From the NCBI GenBank assembly GCA_008501735.1, contig QQUF01000045.1, positions 69,735 to 133,734 on the forward strand: 64,000 bases of DNA, read 5' to 3'. The stretch comes from Calditrichota bacterium (GTDB lineage: Bacteria; CLD3). Below, piece after piece: positions 55,214 through 64,000 of this stretch. The stretch's first letter is position 1, and the number at the start of each line of letters is the position of its first letter. Under the pieces are notes generated by a model that was not told the DNA's origin, ran no database searches, and was given only the letters and a program-made list of their open reading frames with translations. Position numbers and translations under genes: made by a program.

Positions 55214-56101
55214 ATGAAAAAACTGATTCTAACAGGAGTTTTTTCTTCCATTGTGCTTGTCGGTTCTTTAGCCGCTCAAGAACAAAAACCAAATTGGAAA
55301 ACAGGCGGAAGCTACGGTGCAAACTTTAGCCAAGTTGGACTAAAAGATTGGTCTGGCGGAGGCGAAAGTTCAATGTCACTTTCTTTATTCACTGACTACT
55401 TTGCAAATTACAGAAAAGGCAAATACAGTTGGGATAATGAACTGGAACTTGCTTATGGTTTGACAAAACAAGGAGATGAAAAAAACTCCGTTCGTAAATC
55501 TGATGACAAAATTGCTTTTACAACAAAAGCAGGACGTGATTTTGTTGAGTTTTGGCAATACACTGCTCTTGCAGAATTCAAGACTCAATTCGCAAAAGGT
55601 TACAAATATGACGTTGACTCTGATGGAGATGGAGTAGCAGATATTGACAAAGTTCAGTCGTCAGAATTTTTAGCACCTGCTTATTTAACAGTTGCACTTG
55701 GTATTGAGTACAAACCAAACGATAACTTTTTTGTATTTATCTCACCACTTTCAAGTAAGTCAACTTTTGTTCTTGACGATAAACTTTCTGATGCTGGAGC
55801 TTACGGAGTTAATCCTGGCGACAGTAGAAGAAGCGAAGTTGGTGCGTATTTAAATGCAATGTACAAAAGAGCTTTAATGGAAAATGTAAAATTTCAGACA
55901 AAGCTAAACTTGTTCAACAATTACAAAGATCCATTTCTTGACATTAGTTGGCAAACACAACTTTTGATGAAAGTGAATGAGTACATTTCTGCAAGTTTTT
56001 CAACTCATCTAATTTATGACGATGATATTAAGGACAAAGATGGAGATACGGCTTTACAATTCAAAGAAGTTTTAGCAGTCGGAATCCTCTACAATTTTTA
56101 G
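55214..56101 (+). CDS. DUF3078 outer-membrane protein
   Basis: The 295-residue protein has a signal peptide ('VGSLAAQ') and the family pattern 'WKTGGSYGANFSQVGLKDWSGGGESSMSLS'. Barrel-like strands follow, ending in 'VLAVGILYNF'. A 'D-x-D-G-D-G' loop near 140 may bind calcium. ATG 55214 is spaced better from the AAGAAGGA site than the ATG two codons earlier. Function unknown. Confidence 0.82.
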   Translation: MKKLILTGVFSSIVLVGSLAAQEQKPNWKTGGSYGANFSQVGLKDWSGGGESSMSLSLFTDYFANYRKGKYSWDNELELAYGLTKQGDEKNSVRKSDDKIAFTTKAGRDFVEFWQYTALAEFKTQFAKGYKYDVDSDGDGVADIDKVQSSEFLAPAYLTVALGIEYKPNDNFFVFISPLSSKSTFVLDDKLSDAGAYGVNPGDSRRSEVGAYLNAMYKRALMENVKFQTKLNLFNNYKDPFLDISWQTQLLMKVNEYISASFSTHLIYDDDIKDKDGDTALQFKEVLAVGILYNF

Positions 56102-56146
56102 AAAAAGAATACTTTAATTGATCTTTAGTAGGAGTTTATTAAAGTT

Positions 56147-56184
56147 GCCTGTGTGGTTAATTTTGCGACACAGGCTCTCTTTTT
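56147..56184 (+). terminator. Rho-independent terminator after the DUF3078 gene
   Basis: GCCTGTGT (56147-56154) and ACACAGGC (56168-56175) form a stem followed by TCTCTTTTT. Confidence 0.87.
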
Positions 56185-56209
56185 AACAAATTAATTTTTT
56201 AGGAAAAAA

Positions 56210-57031
56210 ATGGATAATATTAACTCAATAATGGAAACCGTAACAAATTTAGCAATCGAGTACGGTACAAATGTGCTTTTAGCAATTATTACCTTAATTA
56301 TTGGTCTTTGGATCATTAAAAAAATTGTCAAAGTTTTAGAGAAAGTAATGCAGAAAAATAGCATTGAAATTACTCTTCAAAAATTTGCAATTAGCTTACT
56401 CGGAATAAGTTTAAAGGTTCTCTTACTTATTAGTATTGCCTCAACACTTGGAGTTGAAACAACTTCATTTATGGCAATTATTGGAGCAGCAGGTTTGGCT
56501 GTTGGTTTAGCTTTGCAAGGAAGTCTATCAAACTTTGCAGGTGGAGCTTTAATCTTAATTTTCAAACCGTTCAAAGTCGGAGATTTTATTAAAGCTCAAG
56601 GTTATGCAGGGGTTGTAAAGGAAATACAAATTTTCAATACAATTTTAACAACACCTGATAACCAGAGAGTAATTATTCCAAATGGTCCTATTTCAAATGG
56701 TGCAATTACAAATGTAAGTGCTGAAGATAAAAGAAGAGTTGATATGGTTTTTGGAATCGGTTATGGAGACGACATAAAAGCCGCAAAAGAAATTTTGAAA
56801 AATATGCTCGAAAAAGACGACAGAGTTTTAAAAGAACCAAATTACCAAATTGTGGTTTCAACCTTAAACGAAAGTTCAGTTGACATAACTGTAAGAGCTT
56901 GGTGTGAAAAAGCAAACTATTGGGGAATTTTCTTCGATATGCACGAAAATGTAAAATACGAATTCGATGCTAACAACATCTCAATTCCTTTCCCACAAAG
57001 AGATATTCACGTTTTTAATCACAATGAATAA
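56210..57031 (+). CDS. Small-conductance mechanosensitive channel (MscS), copy 1
   Basis: The 273-residue protein has three membrane helices. The pore-lining third helix reads 'GAAGLAVGLALQGSLSNFAGGALIL' in two Gly/Ala-rich steps. The cytoplasmic beta domain follows ('FKPFKVGDFIKAQG', 'VIIPNGPISNGAITN'), with an end 'ISIPFPQRDIHVF'. It releases solutes on osmotic downshock. The next gene is a close paralogue. Confidence 0.94.
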   Translation: MDNINSIMETVTNLAIEYGTNVLLAIITLIIGLWIIKKIVKVLEKVMQKNSIEITLQKFAISLLGISLKVLLLISIASTLGVETTSFMAIIGAAGLAVGLALQGSLSNFAGGALILIFKPFKVGDFIKAQGYAGVVKEIQIFNTILTTPDNQRVIIPNGPISNGAITNVSAEDKRRVDMVFGIGYGDDIKAAKEILKNMLEKDDRVLKEPNYQIVVSTLNESSVDITVRAWCEKANYWGIFFDMHENVKYEFDANNISIPFPQRDIHVFNHNE

Positions 57032-57055
57032 GTTTTAGCATTTAGCTAATAGATT

Positions 57056-57119
57056 TGCACGACTTTAATTTTATTGGTTTAAGATTGTTTCTCCAATAAA
57101 TTAGTCGTGCATTTTTTTT
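57056..57119 (+). terminator. Rho-independent terminator between the two MscS genes
   Basis: TGCACGACT (57056-57064) pairs with AGTCGTGCA (57103-57111) before a T-run; an inner TTATTGG/CCAATAA stem extends the hairpin. Confidence 0.92.
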
Positions 57120-57178
57120 ATCAATTAGTTTAGTTCTAAAGTATTTTTTAATCATTAATTTAATTTTAAGGTGAAGAA

Positions 57179-57994
57179 ATGAATGACTTTTCAGAAATCA
57201 TTTCGACTGTACAAGGCTATGTAATTCAGTATGGTTCAAAAGTCTTACTTGCAGTTCTTACATTAATTATAGGTCTTTGGGTTATTAGTAAATTAACTAA
57301 AGGTGTGGAAACCGTCTTTAATAAGAACAAGTTCGATGAAACACTGCAAAAGTTTCTTGTAAATTTGGTCAATATTGCTCTGAAAGCTATGCTTTTAGTG
57401 AGTATCGCTTCGATGATTGGTATTGAAACAACTTCATTTGTAGCAATTATTGGTGCTGCTGGATTGGCTATCGGTTTAGCTTTGCAAGGAAGTTTATCAA
57501 ATTTCGCAGGTGGAGTTTTAGTTTTGATTTTCAAACCTTACAAAGTCGGAGATTTAATTGATGCTCAAGGATTTCTTGGAAAAGTTAAAGAAATTCAAAT
57601 ATTTAACACAATTATCAACACACCTCAGAATAGGTTAGTCATCATTCCAAACGGATTAATTTCAAATGGTTGTATCACAAATATGTCTGCAGAAGAACAC
57701 ATCAGAATTGATTTGACTTTCGGAGTTGGTTATGGTGATGATATTACAAAAGTAAAAAGTGTTCTCGAAGAAGTAGTAAAAAGTGATTCAAGAATCCAAA
57801 AAGACCCTGCTCCAGTAATTGCAGTTAAAGAGCATGGTGCAAGTTCAGTAAATTTTGCATGTAATGTTTGGGCTAAACCAGCAGACTATTGGGGAGTTTA
57901 TTTTTATATGCACGAAAAGGTCAAAATCGAATTCGATAAAGAAGGAATCTCAATTCCATTCCCACAACGCGATGTTCATATGATTAATTCATAA
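57179..57994 (+). CDS. Small-conductance mechanosensitive channel (MscS), copy 2
   Basis: The 271-residue protein aligns along its full length with copy 1 (same 'ETTSF.AIIGAAGLA.GLALQGSLSNFAGG' pore helix and 'ISIPFPQRD' end). The divergence is mainly in the N-terminal helices and the last cytoplasmic part. The two genes are a tandem duplication with a terminator between them, so copy 2 probably has its own promoter. Confidence 0.94.
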   Translation: MNDFSEIISTVQGYVIQYGSKVLLAVLTLIIGLWVISKLTKGVETVFNKNKFDETLQKFLVNLVNIALKAMLLVSIASMIGIETTSFVAIIGAAGLAIGLALQGSLSNFAGGVLVLIFKPYKVGDLIDAQGFLGKVKEIQIFNTIINTPQNRLVIIPNGLISNGCITNMSAEEHIRIDLTFGVGYGDDITKVKSVLEEVVKSDSRIQKDPAPVIAVKEHGASSVNFACNVWAKPADYWGVYFYMHEKVKIEFDKEGISIPFPQRDVHMINS

Positions 57995-58025
57995 AATTAG
58001 AATTTTGTAGGGAACAAAAAATTCA

Positions 58026-58051
58026 TAGGGAACAATAATTATTGTTCCCTA
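58026..58051. terminator. 26-bp perfect palindrome between convergent genes
   Basis: The half-site TAGGGAACAATAAT is followed at once by its reverse complement. It begins 4 nt after the parE stop (minus strand), where a T-run follows about 9 nt later. A second TAGGGAACAA lies at about 58008-58017. Confidence 0.7.
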
Positions 58052-58054
58052 CTT

Positions 58055-59866
58055 TTAAACCAAATTTTCCATAATGTATTGCTTACGAGCTGGGGTATTT
58101 TTCCCCATATAAAATTCTAAGATTTTGCTGATCTCTTTAATATGTTCAATTCCAACCTGTGTTAATCTAATTTCATCTCCAATAAATTGCCCAAATTCCT
58201 TTGGAGAAATTTCACCCAACCCTTTGAATCTAGTTACTTCTGGATTCTTGATTTTCTTAAAAGCCTCTACTCTTTCGCTTTCGGAAAAACAATAAATTGT
58301 CTCTTTTTTGTCTCGAACTCTAAAAAGCGGAGTCTCCAAGACATAAACGTGTCCACGAACTACAAGTGTCTCAAAGTAATGTAAAAAGAAAGTCAAAAGT
58401 AAATTTCTAATGTGCAAACCATCAACATCTGCATCAGTTGAAATAACAATTTTATTGTAACGCAAATCATCAATCGAATCTTCAATGTCAAGTGCTTTCA
58501 TAATATTGTAAAGTTCTTGATTCTTATAGATTTGGTCACGTTTCATTCCAAAACAATTGAACGGCTTTCCCCGAAGTGAAAAAACTGCTTGTGTGTAAAC
58601 ATCGCGACAACTCACAATGCTTCCACTTGCAGATTGACCTTCAGTTAAGAAAATCATTGTTTTGTCAGAATCTTCGTGTTTATCTCCAAAATGATGTTTG
58701 CAATCTCTCAAATTTGGAATTTTTATCGAAATCTTTTTAGCTTTTTCACGAGCTTCTTTTTTGACATTTTGAAGCTCTTTTCTAATTCTTTCATTGTGAG
58801 AAACTTTGTCCAAAATTATTTTTGCAAGTTCCTCATCTTTGTAAAGTTCAACCGAAACTGCTTCTTTAACTTCATTAACAATCCAACCACGAATGTCAGC
58901 ATTTCCGAGTTTATTTTTAGTTTGAGATTCAAAAATCGGGTCTTTCAACTTAATCGAAATTGCTCCGATAATTCCATCTCTAACGTCAACACCTTGAAAA
59001 GATTTTTTGGAAAATTCATTAACACCTTTTAAAATTCCTTCACGAAAAGCACTCAAGTGAGTTCCACCTTCATTTGTAAATTGACCGTTTACAAATGAAA
59101 AATGATTTTCGCCGTAATTCACCGAATGTGTAAACGCAAATTCAATCTTTTCACCTTTATGATGAATTATAGGGTAAAGTTTATCGTCCTGAACTTCATC
59201 TTCAAGTAAGTCCTTTAAACCTTCATTACTTTGAAATTTTTCACCATTTAAATAAAGTTTTAAACCACTATTTAAATAAGTGTAGTAACGAATTCTTCGT
59301 CTTAGAAAATCATCTACGTAATTGAACTTTGAAAATATTTCTCTGTCAGGAGTAAATTCAAAGTAAGTTCCGTCTTTTTCATTTTTCGCTCCATCACTTT
59401 CTGTTAGCAATTTCCCTTTTGAAAAGTTCGCAGATTTGAATTTACCTTCTCGATAAGAAGTAACAGTAAAATCTTCTGAAAGTGCGTTAACAGCTTTTGT
59501 TCCAACTCCATTTAACCCAACACTAAATTGAAAAACATCATCGTTGTATTTTGCACCAGTGTTAATTTTGCTAACACAATCAACAACTTTGCCAAGTGGA
59601 ATTCCTCTTCCAAAGTCTCGCACAGACACAATTTTCGTCTCGTAGTCAATATTTACGTCTATTCTTTTTCCGAATCCCATTATGTATTCATCAATCGAAT
59701 TGTCAATCACTTCTTTAACCAAAACGTAAATTCCGTCGTCTGGATTCGAGCCATCACCAAGTCTTCCAATGTACATTCCAGAACGAAGGCGAATATGTTC
59801 TAATGATGAAAGGGTTTTAACTTTGCTTTCATCGTAAATTGCTGGTTTATTTTCTTCTTTTGACAT
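58055..59866 (-). CDS. parE: DNA topoisomerase IV subunit B
   Basis: The 603-residue GHKL ATPase has 'EHIRLRSGMYIG', 'VKEVIDNSIDEY', 'VRDFGRGIP' and 'GLNGVGTKAVNALS', a transducer domain, and a TOPRIM domain with 'FLTEGQSASGSIVS' and 'STDADVDGLHIRNLL'. It resembles the Bacteroidota ParE group. The TOPRIM block reads E-G-Q-S-A-S-G-S where GyrB has E-G-D-S-A-G-G-S; the catalytic Glu and DxD acids are kept. parC is not in the window. Confidence 0.93.
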   Translation of the reverse strand: MSKEENKPAIYDESKVKTLSSLEHIRLRSGMYIGRLGDGSNPDDGIYVLVKEVIDNSIDEYIMGFGKRIDVNIDYETKIVSVRDFGRGIPLGKVVDCVSKINTGAKYNDDVFQFSVGLNGVGTKAVNALSEDFTVTSYREGKFKSANFSKGKLLTESDGAKNEKDGTYFEFTPDREIFSKFNYVDDFLRRRIRYYTYLNSGLKLYLNGEKFQSNEGLKDLLEDEVQDDKLYPIIHHKGEKIEFAFTHSVNYGENHFSFVNGQFTNEGGTHLSAFREGILKGVNEFSKKSFQGVDVRDGIIGAISIKLKDPIFESQTKNKLGNADIRGWIVNEVKEAVSVELYKDEELAKIILDKVSHNERIRKELQNVKKEAREKAKKISIKIPNLRDCKHHFGDKHEDSDKTMIFLTEGQSASGSIVSCRDVYTQAVFSLRGKPFNCFGMKRDQIYKNQELYNIMKALDIEDSIDDLRYNKIVISTDADVDGLHIRNLLLTFFLHYFETLVVRGHVYVLETPLFRVRDKKETIYCFSESERVEAFKKIKNPEVTRFKGLGEISPKEFGQFIGDEIRLTQVGIEHIKEISKILEFYMGKNTPARKQYIMENLV

Positions 59867-59936
59867 TTTATCTCAAAATTTTTGTTATTTTGCAAAAAAA
59901 TAATTCTTTTCAATCATTCAAAGAAAAATCTTTTTT

Positions 59937-60296
59937 ATGTATAATTTTTATGGAATTGGATCCGATTTAATTGAAATCGAAAGAATAAGCCAAACTTACG
60001 AAAAATTCGGAATAAAATTTTTAAAAAAAATATTTTCTGAACAAGAAGTTGAACTTTGTAAAAGTAGAAATTTTATTGAATCACTTGCTGGTAAATTTGC
60101 AGCCAAAGAAGCTGTTTTCAAAGCACTCAATGCTGAACGTGAAGATTTAAATTGGAATCAAATCGAAATTCTTAACAGAGAAAACGGATCACCTTTTGTA
60201 AAATTATCTTCAAAATTTAAAGAATTTCAAATCGAAATTACAATTTCTCATACAAAAAACTTAGCTCAAGCATTTTGTATAATTTTTAGAAATTAA
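59937..60296 (+). CDS. acpS: Holo-[acyl-carrier-protein] synthase
   Basis: The 119-residue 4'-phosphopantetheinyl transferase has 'GIGSDLIEIERI' (D10) and 'ESLAGKFAAKEAVFKAL', the two Mg2+-site blocks, plus 'ITISHTKN'. It activates acyl carrier protein for fatty acid synthesis. It is divergent from parE, and its stop overlaps the convergent BNR-protein gene by 4 nt. Confidence 0.96.
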   Translation: MYNFYGIGSDLIEIERISQTYEKFGIKFLKKIFSEQEVELCKSRNFIESLAGKFAAKEAVFKALNAEREDLNWNQIEILNRENGSPFVKLSSKFKEFQIEITISHTKNLAQAFCIIFRN

Positions 60297-62068
60297 TTCG
60301 CAATTACAATTTTACCCCAAAAGTCTTTTTTACCTTCTCTTTCAAGTCGGTAAAAATAAACTCCATTTGCAACTAACCTTCCGAACTTATCTTTTCCATT
60401 CCAAATCTCATCTGTTTCTCCTGCACTTCGAGTAGAATTAGAAACTAAAGAAATGACGTGTTCCATTGCAAAACTGAAAAGTTTAAGCGAAACCTTCGAT
60501 TCATTCTCCAAAAAGTAATGAATTCTCAAATGACCATCTCCGTCAAGATTGTTGTCTCTTGTCGAAGAAAATGGATTTGGGTAAGCATAAACATTTGGAA
60601 CGTCAGAATCATAATTTTCTGCTTGTGGATTTGAAGGTGGAAAAACTCTTAGAATTTTCCAGTTTAAAGTTTTATCACTAGTAATCGCTAAACCATCACC
60701 ACTTCCAATCCAAATTCCAGTGTATTCGTCAAAACCTGCTGAGTAAAATTCTTGAGTTAAAATTTGGTCGCCACCACTTGTAATCCTTGGTAATTCTGCC
60801 CAAGTGTTTCCACCGTTTTTAGTAACGAACACTGCAAATTCACTAACGGCATAAACGTAATCGCCATCAAAAGCAAAATTGAAAACTCTGCCTGTGTTTG
60901 TGAGCATTGTTTCCCAAGTTTTTCCGCCGTCAACACTTCTTGCAATTCCAGATTTCTCACCACTGATGTCGGTCGGCATAACTCCAGCCCAAACTGTTTC
61001 ACTTCCAGATAGATTTTGAATTCCAATTGAGATTATCCAATTACCAGGTAAATTGCTGTTTAAAAATGAGTAACGAGCCCATTCTTTTCCGATTTTTCCG
61101 TCAAGAGATTTGTTAATTCCACCAGCTGAACCGTACCAAATTGCATCTTTTCCAACAGCAACTGAGAACCCGCGATAATTTAGGCTTCCAATCAAAAGCT
61201 GTTGTCCGCTACTAATCAAATCAACAGGAGAAATGTAAAAATCAATGTCGTCTGTTTCTCCGTTGTAAACAAGTGAATCCATTTTATCACTCGGTACAAT
61301 TATTCTTTCAAAAGATTGCCCCAAATCTGTTGATTTCCTGAGTCCTCCTGCAAAACTTGCAATCCAAACTGCTGAGTCATCAATTGCAATATCAAAAGTT
61401 AAATTTTGAATGTCTGTCGTAACAGGATTTGCTATTAAGGTATCGCCGTCAATAATTTCGTAAGTAAGTCGGAATTCATCTAAATTAATTCCTTGAAGAC
61501 TTTCAGGTTGATCATCTTTCCTCAAAGAATCAAGGGGTTGTGGAAAATGAAACCACGTTTTTCCGTCATCTTCTGTAAAGCTCAAACCTTCTCCGCGAGA
61601 CAAATCATCCCCAGCACTCGATGCAGTTGAAACCCAAACAAATTTGTCATTCGCAGCAAGAGCAGCAACTGAACCACCTCCAATTCCCAAAGAATCAATT
61701 GCACTTTGTCTGTCAGCATCTCGCAAAGAATCAAGAACAACTAAAGGAATTTCATTTTTGTAAGAGCTTGTAAAAGTCGTCCATTCAAATTCTTGGTTAG
61801 CTTCAAAAGGTGAAATTTCAGCACTTGAAACTCCAATTCCATTTCCGACCCAAACTTTGTTATTACCTTCGACAGTTTTGGATTTTGAAAAAGCTAAGTC
61901 AATTATAAAATTGGACACAAGGCGTTTTTCAGGCTCAGAAAATTCTAAAGAGTCTTCTGAAACTTGTAAAATTGAAGTGTCAAAAGATATTTTTTTAGGA
62001 ATTATTTTTGAAAAAGAATTTGCCCAAACAACTCCGAGTAAAATTAGACTTAATGAAAATTTATTCAA
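60293..62068 (-). CDS. Secreted BNR/Asp-box repeat protein with C-terminal sorting-type domain
   Basis: The 591-residue protein has an N-terminal signal segment and at least four Asp-box motifs ('TEDDGKTWF', 'STDLGQSF', 'SVDGGKTWE', 'TKNGGNTWA'), typical of beta-propellers such as sialidases and photosystem-assembly-like proteins. No sialidase catalytic set is seen. The C-terminal ~100 residues ('AYPNPFSS', 'NGKDKFGRLVANGVYFYRL') are a FlgD/T9SS-like domain. Its start overlaps the end of the upstream lipoprotein gene by 8 nt. Confidence 0.83.
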   Translation of the reverse strand: MNKFSLSLILLGVVWANSFSKIIPKKISFDTSILQVSEDSLEFSEPEKRLVSNFIIDLAFSKSKTVEGNNKVWVGNGIGVSSAEISPFEANQEFEWTTFTSSYKNEIPLVVLDSLRDADRQSAIDSLGIGGGSVAALAANDKFVWVSTASSAGDDLSRGEGLSFTEDDGKTWFHFPQPLDSLRKDDQPESLQGINLDEFRLTYEIIDGDTLIANPVTTDIQNLTFDIAIDDSAVWIASFAGGLRKSTDLGQSFERIIVPSDKMDSLVYNGETDDIDFYISPVDLISSGQQLLIGSLNYRGFSVAVGKDAIWYGSAGGINKSLDGKIGKEWARYSFLNSNLPGNWIISIGIQNLSGSETVWAGVMPTDISGEKSGIARSVDGGKTWETMLTNTGRVFNFAFDGDYVYAVSEFAVFVTKNGGNTWAELPRITSGGDQILTQEFYSAGFDEYTGIWIGSGDGLAITSDKTLNWKILRVFPPSNPQAENYDSDVPNVYAYPNPFSSTRDNNLDGDGHLRIHYFLENESKVSLKLFSFAMEHVISLVSNSTRSAGETDEIWNGKDKFGRLVANGVYFYRLEREGKKDFWGKIVIAN

Positions 62069-62996
62069 AGATTTCTCCGCTGTATTTTTTCTGTGGTTTA
62101 AAATTGAAAGGATTAATCAAGTAAAGAGTGTCTAAAACTGGTTCAGCTGACAAACCATCTTTATCAATTCCATAGTAAACTATTGGAAAATTGTAAGTTG
62201 GATTGCCTTTATTAATCGAAAGTGTAACTGTAAAAGTTCCATCGTTTGCTACTTCATCACCTTTAAATTGGTCACCAGTATCGTCCATTGCAATTGTAGA
62301 AATATTTCCTGACGAGCTTTCTACAGTAATCCAAACTGCTTTCAAATTGTCTAAGCCTTGTTGGTCTTGAAGGTTGGCTGTAAATTGTAAAGAAAGCGTG
62401 TCAACGTCGAAAAATTTCGTAGAATCTTGATTCCAAATAATTTCAGCTGTGTGTTCGTTAAATTGCAAAAATCTAACTGTATCAGGAGAAAAAATTGACA
62501 AAATTTCAGGTGGATTTCCAGCAGTATAAAAGATTGAATCTTGAAGTTGAAAACTTTTATTCGATTTGTCAGATGCTAAAACTTCAAAAGCGTATTTTCC
62601 TTCCCAATACCTTGTAATGTAAAGTCCGTCAATTGGGTCTAAAACAATGTCTCGAAAAGCAAAACCTGGAGGAATTGCAACACTCCAAAGATTGTCATTT
62701 GGTAAAATATCTGCTCCTAATCCATCATTTTGCAACAAAAGTGAATCATAAGCAAGCGAACTGTCAGGACGAAAAAATTTGCATTGCACAGATGTAATGT
62801 CTTCCAAACTATCAGAGTCTTCGACTTTAACCTGAATGAAAAACTCACCTGTTTGCTTATCAATTTGACCTTGTAATTCACTAACAGTTGGTGAAACATT
62901 TACTTCTTTTTCATCGGTTTCAATGTTTTCTGAACAAGCAAAAATGAGAACTGAGATACCACAAAGAATTTTGAATTTAGATTTATTGGAAATCAA
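62061..62996 (-). CDS. Lipoprotein with Ig-like domains
   Basis: The 311-residue protein has a lipobox 'LIFAC' (Cys21). Its beta-rich part carries 'VNVSPTVSELQGQIDKQTGEFFIQVKVEDSDSLEDI' and a later 'DDTGDQFKGDEVANDGTFTVTL' segment, as in cadherin- or Ig-like folds. It is co-transcribed with the BNR protein (8-nt overlap) and may be its surface partner. Function not assigned. Confidence 0.72.
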   Translation of the reverse strand: MISNKSKFKILCGISVLIFACSENIETDEKEVNVSPTVSELQGQIDKQTGEFFIQVKVEDSDSLEDITSVQCKFFRPDSSLAYDSLLLQNDGLGADILPNDNLWSVAIPPGFAFRDIVLDPIDGLYITRYWEGKYAFEVLASDKSNKSFQLQDSIFYTAGNPPEILSIFSPDTVRFLQFNEHTAEIIWNQDSTKFFDVDTLSLQFTANLQDQQGLDNLKAVWITVESSSGNISTIAMDDTGDQFKGDEVANDGTFTVTLSINKGNPTYNFPIVYYGIDKDGLSAEPVLDTLYLINPFNFKPQKKYSGEIFE

Positions 62997-63228
62997 AGAC
63001 TTCTCCTATTTTTTTAGATTCTTGACCGTGAAACTAAAATTACGAAAGTTTTAAAACAAGAGAAAAATAAAGTGTAAATCTGCAAAATTATTCCATTTGA
63101 GCTAAAAACAAAACTTGACACGCTAAGTTTATTTATTTATGTTTAATCCGATTCCAAAATAATACCTCTTAAGTATTAAATTTTAAATCTCATCTCAAAA
63201 AAACTTAATTAAAAATAATTTCTGTCAA

Positions 63229-64000
63229 ATGAGACAACCTCACAAAGAGGATTTCGCCGAAACTATTAATTTTTTGTATAGCCTTTTTAAATTTGGCATT
63301 AAACTCGGCTTAAAAAATATCCAAACAATTTTAGAAGAGTTAGAAAATCCTGAAACAAATTTTAAAACTATTCACATTGCTGGAACAAACGGCAAAGGTT
63401 CGACTGGAGCAATGCTACAAAGCATTTTTAGAGTTTCAGGTTACAAAACAGGTTTTTTTACCTCACCGCATTTAATTGACTTTCGCGAAAGAATCAGAAT
63501 TAATGGGAAACCAATTCCTCAAAAAGATGTCATTGAATTTGTAAATCGAATGCAAAACTCTATTTTAAAAAACAAGTGTACTTTCTTTGAAACTACAACA
63601 GCTATGGCTTTTGATTACTTTGCAAAAGAGAACGTTGACGTTGCTATTATTGAAACAGGACTTGGCGGAACTTACGATTCAACAAATGTAATCTATCCCG
63701 AATTATCATTAATTACGGACATTGGCTTCGACCACAAAGAGATTTTGGGTGAAACTTTGGTACAAATTGCTAAAGAGAAAGCAGGAATTATTAAAAATAA
63801 TATTCCGTTAATTACTTCAAATACGAACAAAGAAATTTTAGATGTTTTACAGGAAGTTGCTATCGAAAAGAATGCGGAATTGATTAGCTCCGAACAAAAT
63901 TCTACTTTAGAACTCATAAATGACAATTCAAATAATTTGGAACTCAATTACAGTTTGGGCGAAGAAAAAATTAACGGAATCAAAATGCCATTTTTGGGAA
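63229..64000 (+). CDS. folC: Folylpolyglutamate/dihydrofolate synthase (C-terminus off window)
   Basis: The 257 visible residues match the Mur-ligase-like FolC: 'TIHIAGTNGKGSTGAML' (P-loop), 'GFFTSPHLIDFRERIRING', 'FFETTTAMAFDYFA', 'IIETGLGGTYDSTNVI' and 'ITDIGFDHKEILGETLVQIAKEKAGIIK'. It adds glutamate to folates. The start is ATG 63229; the frame is open to the window edge. Confidence 0.94.
   Translation, partial: MRQPHKEDFAETINFLYSLFKFGIKLGLKNIQTILEELENPETNFKTIHIAGTNGKGSTGAMLQSIFRVSGYKTGFFTSPHLIDFRERIRINGKPIPQKDVIEFVNRMQNSILKNKCTFFETTTAMAFDYFAKENVDVAIIETGLGGTYDSTNVIYPELSLITDIGFDHKEILGETLVQIAKEKAGIIKNNIPLITSNTNKEILDVLQEVAIEKNAELISSEQNSTLELINDNSNNLELNYSLGEEKINGIKMPFLG

Noticed and set aside
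57226..57534. 102-codon frame antisense to the second MscS gene
   Set aside because: Mirror of the Gly/Ala-rich pore helix; a matching antisense frame occurs in the first copy for the same reason.
1..64000. tRNA, rRNA, riboswitch or phage integration site
   Set aside because: I looked for T-loop-like and conserved RNA motifs and integrase genes and saw none; a covariance-model search would be needed to be sure.

Overview
The window is AT-rich DNA that looks like a chromosome fragment from the Bacteroidota/Chlorobi (FCB) group. A free-living member of the Ignavibacteria/Kapabacteria kind fits best, but the sequence alone does not fix the class. Several things point this way. Secreted proteins end in type IX secretion (T9SS)-style sorting domains, with a 'NYPNPFNPST' motif in one. 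There is a PorV/PorQ-like outer-membrane protein, a GldE/CorC-type membrane protein, a TonB-dependent receptor, lipid A genes (lpxH-like, lpxB) and a fused E1 alpha/beta 2-oxoacid dehydrogenase. One likely promoter has the Bacteroidota -7 form TAnnTTTG. No tRNA, rRNA or CRISPR array was recognised.

Layout. 1-11 kb is mostly housekeeping: a partial kinase-like protein lacking the catalytic Asp, a LON-domain protein, a PHP-type phosphatase, acetyl-CoA carboxylase subunits accB-accC, a CorC/GldE-like protein, ybeY, an Nfu-type Fe-S scaffold, a CoA-binding protein, an lpxH-like gene with no normal start codon, a TPR lipoprotein and a DinB-fold protein. 11-14.5 kb (minus strand) is a likely catabolic operon: a cobalamin-binding methylmalonyl-CoA mutase-type domain, lipB and fused E1. 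An ABC-F ATPase follows.

16.6-24.6 kb is the accessory region. It holds a complete type I restriction-modification operon (hsdM-hsdS-hsdR) with a REP-associated tyrosine transposase (RAYT, Y1/IS200-like) sitting between hsdS and hsdR, then a Fic protein. Short palindromes with arms GGGCAACC/GGTTGCCC around an ACAAG (or CTTGT) loop are scattered only through this stretch. Two pairs of them, in inverted orientation, lie in frame inside the RAYT gene itself. Next to it are a GyrI-like effector-binding protein and a DUF4032 kinase-like protein.

26.5-47 kb carries cell-envelope and surface genes: lpxB, a lone nuoK, an O-antigen ligase-like protein, then a probable surface operon (lamin-tail/OB-fold secreted protein, PorV-like barrel, helix-hairpin-helix outer-membrane barrel, FadL-like barrel). 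A secreted PNGase F homologue with a T9SS domain heads a run with GNAT, pdxH and gph. A TPR protein, a TonB-dependent receptor and ispD follow. 47.8-54.9 kb is one giant secreted protein with two seven-bladed SBBP beta-propellers. The end holds a DUF3078 protein, two tandem MscS channels, parE, acpS, a BNR-repeat secreted protein with its lipoprotein partner, and the start of folC.

The most unusual features are the REPIN-like modules in frame inside the RAYT and their confinement to the restriction island, the lpxH-like gene that seems to need frameshifting or a rare start codon, and a possible surface locus for handling extracellular DNA.
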